Shown here piece after piece: positions 1 through 7,445 of a stretch of DNA of 30,827 nt. This DNA is from UBA1740 sp045587025 (GTDB lineage Bacteria > Bacillota > Clostridia > Oscillospirales > CAG-272). The notes under the pieces were generated by a model. The model was not told the DNA's origin. It saw only the letters and a program-made list of their open reading frames with translations, and ran no database searches. Position numbers and translations under genes: made by a program. The stretch is from positions 1 to 30,827 of the forward strand of contig JAZNBK010000039.1 of NCBI GenBank assembly GCA_045587025.1. The letters are read 5' to 3'. The stretch's first letter is position 1, and each line of letters starts with the position of its first letter.

Positions 1-1
1 T

Positions 2-496
2 CCGCCTTTCGGCTCTACTGTTAATCTTTCTGAAAAGCCTTATTTGTCTACCTTTGAGCTTGGTAATACCGTAGATGCCAAGGGTAATAAAAAGCCTCGT
101 AAAAATCAAAGCTCCGAGGTTCTTTTTGTTGAGCGTATATGGCAATTCTTAAAGTTTGGAACAGGCAAAGCGGCTATCGTATTGCCCGATGGTATTTTGA
201 CTAATAGCTCAATGCAATATGTTCGTGATTTTATACTAGAAAAGTTCCAACTTCTCGCGGTCGTAAGTCTGCCGCAATGCGCCTTTGCCCATTTTGGAGC
301 AGGTGTTAAGGCATCGGTTATTTTTGTTAGAAAGAGAAAAGCAAATGAAAAGCCCGACGATAACGAGCCTATTTTTATGGCGGCTCCCGAGCTGATCGGT
401 TACGATGCTACAGGCAGAAAGACAGAGTCTCAACTTGATGAGATTGTCGATAAATTCGAGGAATTTCAAAAGGAGGCAACACCTTTTTTCGCATAA
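2..496 (+). CDS. hsdM: Type I restriction-modification DNA methylase, M subunit (3' part only)
   Basis: This is the C-terminal part of an N6-adenine DNA methyltransferase of the HsdM family, which methylates the site chosen by its specificity subunit. The open frame enters from the left edge; its first codons read PPFG, the end of the catalytic NPPF motif, so the AdoMet-binding N-terminal half lies outside the window. About 165 residues follow, including the family segment AAIVLPDGILTNSS, then SLPQCAFAHFGAGVKASVIF and IGYDATGRK, which are typical of HsdM C-termini. An internal TTG at 44 is not a real start. The reading frame ends at TAA 494-496, just after a T TTT TTC heptamer, and the specificity region continues in the -1 frame. 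The family call is secure; what happens at the 3' end is discussed under the frameshift signal. Confidence 0.9.
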   Translation, partial: PPFGSTVNLSEKPYLSTFELGNTVDAKGNKKPRKNQSSEVLFVERIWQFLKFGTGKAAIVLPDGILTNSSMQYVRDFILEKFQLLAVVSLPQCAFAHFGAGVKASVIFVRKRKANEKPDDNEPIFMAAPELIGYDATGRKTESQLDEIVDKFEEFQKEATPFFA

Positions 497-540
497 CCCC
501 CGATGCGAATGACCTTTGCGTCTTCGCTGTTAAACGGGGG
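469..540 (+). promoter_or_regulatory. Candidate -1 frameshift signal joining hsdM to hsdS
   Basis: Four elements occur in order. An internal Shine-Dalgarno AAAGGAGG lies at 469-476. A heptamer T TTT TTC at 484-490 is in phase with the hsdM codons. The 0-frame stop TAA is at 494-496. A stem-loop pairs CCCCCG (497-502) with CGGGGG (535-540), with an inner GCGAA/TTCGC stem (505-509 with 523-527). The spacings, 7 nt from SD to heptamer and 6 nt from heptamer to stem, resemble the E. coli dnaX signal. A -1 slip leads directly into the open frame that encodes the specificity subunit. The elements are read directly; their function is inferred. A one-base loss in the T run, by mutation or assembly error, is the main alternative. 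Confidence 0.55.
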
Positions 541-1902
541 GATATTAAGAAAAGGATTGATATTAATTACAATTTACCAAAATATACAGCTCTTGTTAAA
601 GAATTGCAAGATAAATTCGGAGAAAAGTTAAAAACCATCGGGGAAATTTCCGATGTTATATGTGGACCATTTGGTAGTGCTATAAAAAATTCCGATTATT
701 GTTCTACAGGCATACCATTTATCCGTATTACAAATATTTCAAAAGACGGCTATATGGATTACTCGGATATGATTTATATTTCTGAAGAGTTGGGAAATAG
801 TCTTTCGAGAACACAAGTATCAGCGGGCGATATTGTTATCTCTCAACGTGGCTCTCTGGGACAATGTGCGATTGTTGACGATAAATTCGACAAATTAAAT
901 ATTTCGGCAAATATTATCGCTATTAAAAACATAAGACAATCTTCGGCTACATTTATTCGTGATTACATATGTTCCATTGTTGGACAAACATTACTTGAAA
1001 GAAATATCAGTGGACAAGTTCAACAAAAGGTAACGACACAAGATATTGCAGATTTGCTTATTCCCGTTAATTGTAATGAAACACTCTTATCTGCCATTAT
1101 GGAAACATCTTATGTTTCTTATAAGCAAAAATTAAAGCAAGCAGAAGAATTGCTGAATACAGAAAAAAGTAAAATACTTGAAACTTTGGGGCTTTCTTTT
1201 GCAGAATATTGGCCCGCCTTATATAGTTTGAGCAATCGCGGGAAATTACGAGAAATGGGTATATATTGTAATCCGCATAGCGATTATTTGAATACCGTGT
1301 TTTCGCATTTGAGAGAAAATGAGTATCACGCAGGAAATTTAGAAAACTTTGTAGAAATTAATCCTACGACAAGCCGCACCGAATTAAAGAATGAAACACC
1401 CGTTGCGTTTGTGCCTATGTCTGCGGTGGAAGAAAAAACGAACGTTGTTTATTATGAATTAAAGCCGTACAAAGAAGTAAAAACGGGCTTTACGGTTTTT
1501 CAAAAGAATGATTTGCTTTGGGCGAAAATTACGCCTTGTATGCAAAACGGAAAATCGTTTATTGCCGCCGAGATGCCGACGGTAATCGGATTTGGCTCAA
1601 CAGAGTTCCACGTTTTAAGAAAGAAAGACGAGCGTATCTATATGCCGTATTTATGGGTTCTTTTATCGGATACGCATATTTTGGAAGCTGCACAAGGAAT
1701 GTTCAGCGGTTCGGCAGGACAGCAACGCGTTCCTGATACCTTTTTAAAAAAGTTTCCTATCGTACTCCCACCCGTTGAAATTCAAAAGGAATTAGCCGAC
1801 AACGTTTTCAACGCTTTGAAACAAGCAGATAGAATGCGTAAAGAGGCGGAAAATATTGTTTTTACGGCAAAAGAACAATTTGAGAAAAAATTATTGCAAT
1901 AA
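490..1902 (+). CDS. hsdS: Type I restriction-modification specificity (S) region, two target-recognition domains
   Basis: This region encodes a specificity subunit that recognises a split DNA target and directs the methylase to it. Two tandem TRD repeats are visible. TRD1 begins around 630 (GEISDVICGPFGSAIKNSDY, then GIPFIRITNI and GDIVISQRGSLG); TRD2 begins around 1320 (ENFVEINPTTSRTEL, VAFVPMSAV, AKITPCMQNGK, and the family end VPDTFLKKFPIVLPP). Each is followed by a helical spacer. The conserved S-type N-terminus, FAVKRGDIKKRIDINYNLP, lies at about 523-579, upstream of the first canonical start codon in this frame (TTG 604). The frame is open from 454 but has no ATG, GTG or TTG before 604, so the usual N-terminus can be translated only by frameshifting from hsdM or from a non-canonical codon. 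Translation from TTG 604 alone would give 432 residues. A strong terminator follows the stop. No restriction (R) subunit is visible in the window. Confidence 0.85.
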   Translation, partial: RITPDANDLCVFAVKRGDIKKRIDINYNLPKYTALVKELQDKFGEKLKTIGEISDVICGPFGSAIKNSDYCSTGIPFIRITNISKDGYMDYSDMIYISEELGNSLSRTQVSAGDIVISQRGSLGQCAIVDDKFDKLNISANIIAIKNIRQSSATFIRDYICSIVGQTLLERNISGQVQQKVTTQDIADLLIPVNCNETLLSAIMETSYVSYKQKLKQAEELLNTEKSKILETLGLSFAEYWPALYSLSNRGKLREMGIYCNPHSDYLNTVFSHLRENEYHAGNLENFVEINPTTSRTELKNETPVAFVPMSAVEEKTNVVYYELKPYKEVKTGFTVFQKNDLLWAKITPCMQNGKSFIAAEMPTVIGFGSTEFHVLRKKDERIYMPYLWVLLSDTHILEAAQGMFSGSAGQQRVPDTFLKKFPIVLPPVEIQKELADNVFNALKQADRMRKEAENIVFTAKEQFEKKLLQ

Positions 1903-1904
1903 GG

Positions 1905-1935
1905 AAAACGAGAAGTCGATTGACTTCTCGTTTTT
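1905..1935 (+). terminator. Rho-independent terminator after hsdS
   Basis: The arms CGAGAAGTC (1909-1917) and GACTTCTCG (1922-1930) pair perfectly around a GATT loop. TTTTT follows at 1931-1935, and A-T pairs extend the base. The hairpin starts three bases after the hsdS stop codon and ends the R-M transcript. Confidence 0.9.
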
Positions 1936-2011
1936 GCATTTTCTCCGTTAAGGACATCACGCATACAGCAACGGTTCTTTTTTTGTTTTCTCCCGTTTCT
2001 TGTTTATATCT

Positions 2012-2044
2012 TACAGTATTAAAACTGTATTATCAGATTATAAT
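2012..2044 (+). promoter_or_regulatory. glgB upstream region: 6-bp inverted repeat and TATAAT box
   Basis: TACAGT (2012-2017) and ACTGTA (2024-2029) form a perfect inverted repeat with a six-base spacer. A TATAAT lies at 2039-2044. No good -35 box sits 17 bases upstream of it, which could fit an activated or repressor-controlled promoter. The palindrome is seen directly; an operator role is a guess. Confidence 0.35.
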
Positions 2045-2073
2045 ATATAAATAAATTTATAATGGGAGAAAAT

Positions 2074-3951
2074 ATGAAAAAAGATAGAGAAGCGCTTGCA
2101 GAATATTATTTCCACGAGGGTACGAATTATCAATGCTATAAATATCTTGGTTGTCATTTTTTAAAGGCGGAGAACGGAAAGCATCATTATGTGTTTCGGA
2201 CTTGGGCGCCTAACGCGCACCATATCTGCCTCGTTGGCGATTATTTCGGCTGGGAAGACGGAGTTCCGCTTAAAAAGGTTACAGAAAGAGGCATATGGGA
2301 AGTATATATAGAAGCAGACGCTTCTCTTGAAAATACCAAATATAAATTTAAAATATACAGAGATTTCAGATACGTATATAAAGGAGATCCTTACGCATTT
2401 TATTCCGAAGGCGGCAAAAACGGAGCTTCATACGTCTATTGCGGCGGCGACTTTAATTTTGATGATAAGGAATGGCTCTCAAATAGAAGTACGGTCGTCA
2501 GAACTAAAGAGGGCAGTTATCTGGCAGCTCCCATAAATATATACGAGTTGCATTTTTCTTCCTTTATTCGCCATAGTGACGGCTCTTACTATTCGTATAG
2601 AGAAATGGCAGAGGTCCTCGTTCCGTATATAAAATATATGGGATATACGCATATCGAATTAATGCCTATCGCAGAGCATCCGTTCGACGGCTCGTGGGGG
2701 TATCAGATATGCGCTTTTTATGCGCCAAGCTCGCGGTTTGGAACACCTGATGACTTTAAGTATTTCATTTCGGCTATGCACAGGGCGGGAATAGGAGTAA
2801 TTCTCGATTGGGTAGGAGCGCATTTTCCGAAGGACGAATGGGGGCTGTATGAGTTTGACGGCAAGCCGCTTTATGAATATCAGGGATATGACCGTATGGA
2901 ATCGAGGTCATGGGGAACTCGATTTTTTGACCTCGGCAGAGAGGAGGTTCAATGCTTTCTGATTTCAAATGCGATATATTGGCTTTCCGAATTTCACGTG
3001 GACGGGCTTCGTGTTGATGCGGTCGCCTCTATGCTTTATCTTGATTACGACAGACAGGAAGGAGAATGGATACCGAATATTTACGGCGGAAAAGAAAATT
3101 TAGAGGCGAAGGCGTTCCTTCAAAAGTTAAACACCGCCGTTTTTGAGGCGTTTTCCGACGCCCTTATGATAGCCGAGGAATCTACCGCTTGGTATGGCGT
3201 TACGTATCCTGTATCGGTCGGTGGCTTGGGCTTTAATTTAAAGTGGAATATGGGATGGGCGAACGACTTTTTCGACTATTTATCTAAAGACGCTATATAT
3301 AGAAAATATCATCATACTGCTCTGAATTTTCCCATAATGTACGCCTTTTCCGAAAATTTTATTCTGCCGATATCACACGATGAGGTAGTTCATGGAAAAG
3401 GGAGTTTGATTTCAAAAATATTTGGAGATTATGACGATAAATTCAGGCAGTTCAGAACGGCTATGCTTTTTATGATGACTTTTCCGGGGAAAAAGCTTTC
3501 ATTTATGGGAACTGAGTTCGCTCAGTTTTCGGAATGGAATTATAACGTCGGTCTGGAATGGTTTCTGCTTGATTTTGAAAAGCATAATTCCGCAAGGGAG
3601 TTCGTTTCCGCTTTGAATAGATTTTACCTTAATTCCAAGGAGCTATGGGAAATTGATTTTAACAGCGACGGCTTTGAGTGGATTTATCCAAACGAATTTG
3701 AGCGTAACTTTTTGGCGTATAAAAGAAAAGCGCTTGACGGCAGCGAGCTGATATGCCTTGTCAGCTTTTCGGGCGCAGAGTATAAAAACATGAAGATAAG
3801 AGCGACGGACGCTGAAGCGTATGAAATTTTATTTGACACAATAGGCATAGAAGAAAATAATATTCCCATATATACGAAATACGACGAATATGGATGCTTT
3901 TTTGAAATAGATATGCCGAGGATGAGCGCAATGGTCCTGAAGCGAATATAG
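2074..3951 (+). CDS. glgB: 1,4-alpha-glucan branching enzyme
   Basis: GlgB cuts alpha-1,4-glucan chains and re-attaches them through alpha-1,6 bonds, creating the branches of glycogen in the cytoplasm. The protein has an N-terminal CBM48-type beta domain (about residues 20-115), a GH13 barrel and a C-terminal beta domain. Catalytic landmarks are present: nucleophile D315 in DGLRVDAV, the acid/base in the AEEST motif (E368/E369), and D436 in SHDEVVHGKGS. The length of 625 residues is normal for the family. An in-frame ATG at 2062 would add four residues, but GGGAG at 2064-2068 is the natural ribosome binding site for the ATG at 2074, so I use 2074. It is followed closely by glgC, with which it probably forms one transcript. 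No glgA, glgD or glgP is present in the window. Confidence 0.95.
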   Translation: MKKDREALAEYYFHEGTNYQCYKYLGCHFLKAENGKHHYVFRTWAPNAHHICLVGDYFGWEDGVPLKKVTERGIWEVYIEADASLENTKYKFKIYRDFRYVYKGDPYAFYSEGGKNGASYVYCGGDFNFDDKEWLSNRSTVVRTKEGSYLAAPINIYELHFSSFIRHSDGSYYSYREMAEVLVPYIKYMGYTHIELMPIAEHPFDGSWGYQICAFYAPSSRFGTPDDFKYFISAMHRAGIGVILDWVGAHFPKDEWGLYEFDGKPLYEYQGYDRMESRSWGTRFFDLGREEVQCFLISNAIYWLSEFHVDGLRVDAVASMLYLDYDRQEGEWIPNIYGGKENLEAKAFLQKLNTAVFEAFSDALMIAEESTAWYGVTYPVSVGGLGFNLKWNMGWANDFFDYLSKDAIYRKYHHTALNFPIMYAFSENFILPISHDEVVHGKGSLISKIFGDYDDKFRQFRTAMLFMMTFPGKKLSFMGTEFAQFSEWNYNVGLEWFLLDFEKHNSAREFVSALNRFYLNSKELWEIDFNSDGFEWIYPNEFERNFLAYKRKALDGSELICLVSFSGAEYKNMKIRATDAEAYEILFDTIGIEENNIPIYTKYDEYGCFFEIDMPRMSAMVLKRI

Positions 3952-4033
3952 GACAAATCTGTCACATCGTAACAGTCATTTATTCCTTCGTTTTTTCATA
4001 TAAATTTATGAATAGAGAAATCGGAGGAACTAT

Positions 4034-5179
4034 ATGTACTACAAAAAAGAAATTATAGCTATGTTGCTTGCGGGGGGTCAGGGAAGCCGTCTTCACGACC
4101 TTACGAAACAAACGGCAAAGCCGGCAGTCAGTTTTGGCGGAAAATACAGGATAATTGATTTTCCGCTGTCGAACTGTATAAACTCGGGCATTGATACTGT
4201 GGGCGTTTTAACACAGTATCAGCCCTTGGCTCTGAATGAGTATATAGGGAACGGAGCGCCGTGGGATTTAGACCGTTCGAGAGGCGGATTGAGCGTACTG
4301 CCGCCCTATCAGAAAGACGCCCATTCCGATTGGTATAAGGGGACGGCAAACGCTATATACCAAAATATCAACTTTATAAAAAAATATAACCCCGAATACG
4401 TGCTGATTCTTTCAGGCGACCATATATACAGTATGAATTATTCGGATATGCTCGTTTTTCATAAGAAAAACAACGCCGTGTGCACGGTAGCGACGATAAG
4501 CGTTCCGCTATACGAGGCGAGCCGTTTTGGAATTTGTAATACAAACGAGGACGGCAGCATATACGAATTTGAAGAGAAGCCGAAATCGCCGAAAAACAAT
4601 CAGGCGTCTATGGGGATATACATATTCAATACAAAAACGCTGATTGATTGCCTTGCGCGAGATGAAGAGGATTTAAACTCAGCCAACGATTTTGGAAAAA
4701 ATATTATCCCAAAATTATTAAGCGACGGCGAAAAGCTCTTTGCGTACAAATTTTCGGGATATTGGAAGGACGTCGGAACTATCCGCAGTCTTTGGGAGGC
4801 GAATATGGATTTGCTCAGCCAAGAGGCCGTCTTAAATTTATGGAATAAGGACTTTCGTATCTATTCAAGGAATATGGCGCGCCCACCGTTATATATCGGA
4901 AATAATGCAAAAATAATAAACTCTATGATATCGGAGGGAAGTATAATAAACGGAACGGTTTTGAACTCAATTATTTCAGGCGGCACGGTAATTGAAGAAG
5001 GCGCAGAGGTGCATAATTCCGTCATTATGTCGGACGTAACCGTAAAGAAAGGGGCAAAGGTTTTTTATAGTATTATAGACAGCGACTCGACAATAGAAAA
5101 TAACGTCGTCGTAGGGAAGTATGACGGAGATAGCGACAATATAACCGTCATAGCGAAGGAAAGCGTCATATCAATATAA
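4034..5179 (+). CDS. glgC: Glucose-1-phosphate adenylyltransferase (ADP-glucose pyrophosphorylase)
   Basis: GlgC makes ADP-glucose and pyrophosphate from ATP and glucose-1-phosphate, the committed step of bacterial glycogen synthesis. The N-terminal nucleotidyltransferase domain shows AGGQGSRL (residues 13-20), the substrate-binding segment YVLILSGDHIYSMNY, EEKPKSP and the SGYWKDVGT motif. The C-terminal third contains the hexapeptide-like repeats of a left-handed beta helix (NSMISEGSIINGTVLNSIIS and onward). Its 381 residues are normal for a Firmicute GlgC. GGAGGA stands just before the ATG, 82 bases after glgB. In many Firmicutes GlgC works with a regulatory paralogue, GlgD; none follows here, because a strong terminator closes the operon. 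Confidence 0.95.
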   Translation: MYYKKEIIAMLLAGGQGSRLHDLTKQTAKPAVSFGGKYRIIDFPLSNCINSGIDTVGVLTQYQPLALNEYIGNGAPWDLDRSRGGLSVLPPYQKDAHSDWYKGTANAIYQNINFIKKYNPEYVLILSGDHIYSMNYSDMLVFHKKNNAVCTVATISVPLYEASRFGICNTNEDGSIYEFEEKPKSPKNNQASMGIYIFNTKTLIDCLARDEEDLNSANDFGKNIIPKLLSDGEKLFAYKFSGYWKDVGTIRSLWEANMDLLSQEAVLNLWNKDFRIYSRNMARPPLYIGNNAKIINSMISEGSIINGTVLNSIISGGTVIEEGAEVHNSVIMSDVTVKKGAKVFYSIIDSDSTIENNVVVGKYDGDSDNITVIAKESVISI

Positions 5180-5213
5180 AATGACCAATTTAAGAATTTG
5201 TATTATAGAAACA

Positions 5214-5251
5214 AGCAAACCTCGCAAAAAAATTGCGAGGTTTGCTATTTT
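5214..5251 (+). terminator. Terminator after glgC, possibly bidirectional
   Basis: A perfect 14-bp stem pairs 5214-5227 with 5233-5246 around an AAAAA loop, followed by ATTTT. It lies between convergent glgC and the cysteine desulfurase gene (minus strand). The U tract is modest on the plus strand and poorer on the minus strand. Confidence 0.85.
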
Positions 5252-5254
5252 GTT

Positions 5255-6385
5255 CTATTGATTTTCTTTTATAATTTCCTTTATCTTTTTATAGAACGTG
5301 TCGATTTCATTTATGGTGTTAAAATACCCCAAGCTGATACGGACTGTGCCTTTTTCAAAAGTACCGAGCGCCTTATGAGCAAGAGGGGAGCAATGAAAAC
5401 CGCTTCTTACGCATATTCCCGAACGGTCAAGAAGAGCGCCAAGCTTTTCAGGGAGAATCTTTTCGCACGAAAAAGAAATAACGTTACTGCACTTCTTGTC
5501 AAGGTCGAGCAAATTCAAAGTGTCGATGGCTGTAAGCCGTTCAAGCAAGAGATATCTTAGAACAGCTTCTCGTTCTTCTATTTGGTTTATCCCCACGTCT
5601 TGAATATAATCTATTCCGGCGCAAAGAGAGGCAATGGCGGGAGTTGATAGCGTTCCCGCCTCAAGTCTTTCAGGCAGATTTTGGGGCATAAGAGGCGAAA
5701 GAGAGTTAATTCCACTTCCGCCCACGACCAGCTCTTTAATCTTTTCTTTGTTTTTAAATATTGCAAAGCCGGAGCCCTGTATTCCAAATAATCCTTTGTG
5801 TCCGGGCGCGCATAAAACGTCGCATCCGAGCTCATTTATATTTATATCAATATGCCCCGCGCTTTGTGAAGCGTCAAGGATAAAGCAAATACCGTTTTCT
5901 TGACAGAAATTACTTATCTCTTTTATTGGAAGAACTCTTCCGCTAACATTGGAAATATGGGTACATACTAAAAGCTTCGTGTTATTTCTGAGAAGAGAGG
6001 TGAGATTTTCTATTATATTACCGTCTGTTTTAAAAACGTCATAATCGCATTTTCCCTCTTTTTTTAATTTGTATACAGGTCTGTATACCGAATTATGCTC
6101 CATGTCGCTTATCAGTATATGCATATTTTCTTCTGCTAACGAATATATGGCGAAATTCAACGCATAGGTCGCGTTGTAGGTGAAAACCACACTTTCGGGG
6201 GAGTTTATTTTTACGAGCTCTGCTATTTTGCATCTGCAGTCGTAGATCTTTTCGGCGGCGAGCAGAGCCAGACGGTGCGAGCTTCTTCCCGGGTTTCCGC
6301 AATAGGTATCAAGACAACGTACCACTTCTTTTGTTACGGCGCTGGGTTTTGGGAACGACGTCGCCGCGTTGTCAAAATAAATCAT
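5255..6385 (-). CDS. Cysteine desulfurase-like PLP enzyme (class V aminotransferase fold)
   Basis: This enzyme probably removes sulfur (or selenium) from cysteine (or selenocysteine) as a persulfide. It starts with MIYFDNAATSFPKP, typical of the group. PLP-binding residues are visible: H97, D171 and Q174 in DASQSAG, and the Schiff-base lysine K197 in APGHKGLFG. The candidate persulfide cysteine is C332 in RSGFHCSPLAH. The SGFHCSPLAH and KGTVRISLGYFNT segments match the subfamily often called 'cysteine desulfurase family protein' (TIGR01977) rather than NifS or IscS. It is 376 residues long. It starts 6 bases after a DUF3343 gene, so the two are surely co-transcribed. The exact substrate is not visible from sequence. 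Confidence 0.85.
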   Translation of the reverse strand: MIYFDNAATSFPKPSAVTKEVVRCLDTYCGNPGRSSHRLALLAAEKIYDCRCKIAELVKINSPESVVFTYNATYALNFAIYSLAEENMHILISDMEHNSVYRPVYKLKKEGKCDYDVFKTDGNIIENLTSLLRNNTKLLVCTHISNVSGRVLPIKEISNFCQENGICFILDASQSAGHIDININELGCDVLCAPGHKGLFGIQGSGFAIFKNKEKIKELVVGGSGINSLSPLMPQNLPERLEAGTLSTPAIASLCAGIDYIQDVGINQIEEREAVLRYLLLERLTAIDTLNLLDLDKKCSNVISFSCEKILPEKLGALLDRSGICVRSGFHCSPLAHKALGTFEKGTVRISLGYFNTINEIDTFYKKIKEIIKENQ

Positions 6386-6391
6386 GTCTTA

Positions 6392-6598
6392 TCAACCAAT
6401 TAATTCGTATTTTATATTTTGACGTTTCAATTCTGCTATAGCAGAATAGAACTGTTCTTCCGGAAATTCCAAACTATATTCGCACCCATTTAAAGAGGTT
6501 ATCTTTGATATTTTTGAACGTATAGAAATGGCAGAAAGCGCCTTTCTTGCCTTCATCGCATAAGTGATAGAGCCGATTTTTACAGTACGATTTGGCAT
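6392..6598 (-). CDS. DUF3343 small protein, putative S/Se carrier
   Basis: This 68-residue protein has the DUF3343 (putative Se/S carrier-like) layout: a short beta-alpha-beta fold with a Thr/Tyr-Ala-Lys-Ala segment (TYAMKARKAL) near the start and a single cysteine in NGCEYSLEF around residue 39, where the family usually has a conserved Cys. Proteins of this family are often encoded beside the same type of cysteine desulfurase, as here, and may carry a persulfide or perselenide, though this is not firmly established. GGAGA stands just upstream of the ATG, and a TATAAT-like box on the minus strand lies at 6631-6636. The overlapping minus-strand frame at 6474-6680 is a shadow. Confidence 0.75.
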   Translation of the reverse strand: MPNRTVKIGSITYAMKARKALSAISIRSKISKITSLNGCEYSLEFPEEQFYSAIAELKRQNIKYELIG

Positions 6599-6716
6599 TT
6601 TTATCTCCTTTCAAAATATAGGTACGCAATATTATAATATGCAAAAAGCTCTTTTGAGTGTAAGCAAAGAAAAAGCGCAAAATTAAGAAAAAGAGCCAAA
6701 TAAATTGTAAAAAATA

Positions 6717-6745
6717 TGGACAATTATGAAAAAATATGATATACT
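6717..6745 (+). promoter_or_regulatory. SigA-type promoter of the MBL hydrolase-glnS-comF operon
   Basis: TGGACA (6717-6722), 17 bases, then TATACT (6740-6745). It lies 47 bases before the start codon and divergent from the DUF3343 gene. Confidence 0.65.
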
Positions 6746-6792
6746 AATGTTTAATAATGAAAAAGCGTATAGCTTTTTATTGAAAGGTAAAT

Positions 6793-7416
6793 ATGAAGGT
6801 TATTTGTTTGTATGCGGGAGCTTATGCTTCCAATTCGTACGTTGTTGTTTCAGACGATAATTCGGAAGCGGTTTTGATAGACCCTTCTGCAAGTTCCGAT
6901 TTCGTTTTTCGACAGTGTAAGGATATACCGCCTATTAAAAAAATTTTACTAACACATGCTCATTTTGATCATGTAATGGCGCTTGAGCAATGGAAAAACG
7001 AATGGGATGCCAAGATCTATGCTACGCAAAAGGCGAGCAACGCTCTTGCCGATTCAGAGCAAAACGGCAATAGCGTGTTTTTTGGAATTAACAAGACGTA
7101 CCCCGCACCAGATTTTATCGTTTCGGAAGGTGACGTTATAAAATTCGGCGACAGCGAGCTAACTGTAATTCTCACTCCGGGACATACCGCAGGCAGTTGT
7201 TGCTATCTTGCCGACGGAGTTGCCTTTACAGGCGATACCGTTTTTGCCGACGGTGGCGTTGGAAGAACCGACCTCTGTGGCGGCTCTGACGAAGAGCTTT
7301 ATAATTCAATCGTGAAAATTTTTTCTCTGCTTGGCGATAATACCGTTATATATCCGGGGCACGGCAGAGAAAGCACGGTAAAAAAAGAAAAATATAATCA
7401 TCGTACAATCATATAA
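6793..7416 (+). CDS. Metallo-beta-lactamase-fold hydrolase (glyoxalase II-like)
   Basis: This is a small single-domain metallohydrolase of the glyoxalase II / YcbL-like branch. The metal site is complete: THAHFDH (H55, H57, D59, H60), H131 in TPGHTAGS, D148 in FTGDTVF and H190 in YPGHG. At 207 residues it lacks the C-terminal helical domain of classical GloB, as is usual for the YcbL-like group. Likely substrates are glutathione-like or other thioesters, but the sequence does not settle this. The start follows GAAAGG. It is the first gene of a probable operon with glnS and comF; no functional link among the three is evident. Confidence 0.85.
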   Translation: MKVICLYAGAYASNSYVVVSDDNSEAVLIDPSASSDFVFRQCKDIPPIKKILLTHAHFDHVMALEQWKNEWDAKIYATQKASNALADSEQNGNSVFFGINKTYPAPDFIVSEGDVIKFGDSELTVILTPGHTAGSCCYLADGVAFTGDTVFADGGVGRTDLCGGSDEELYNSIVKIFSLLGDNTVIYPGHGRESTVKKEKYNHRTII

Positions 7417-7445
7417 TTGGAGGATGCGTTTTACGCTAAAAAGAT

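Noticed and set aside
2062..2073. ATG at 2062 as the glgB start.
   Set aside because: It would place GGGAG inside the gene; that sequence is at the right distance to serve ATG 2074.
6474..6680. A 68-codon minus-strand frame overlapping the DUF3343 start.
   Set aside because: It covers the DUF3343 ribosome binding site and promoter region in another frame and has no good binding site.
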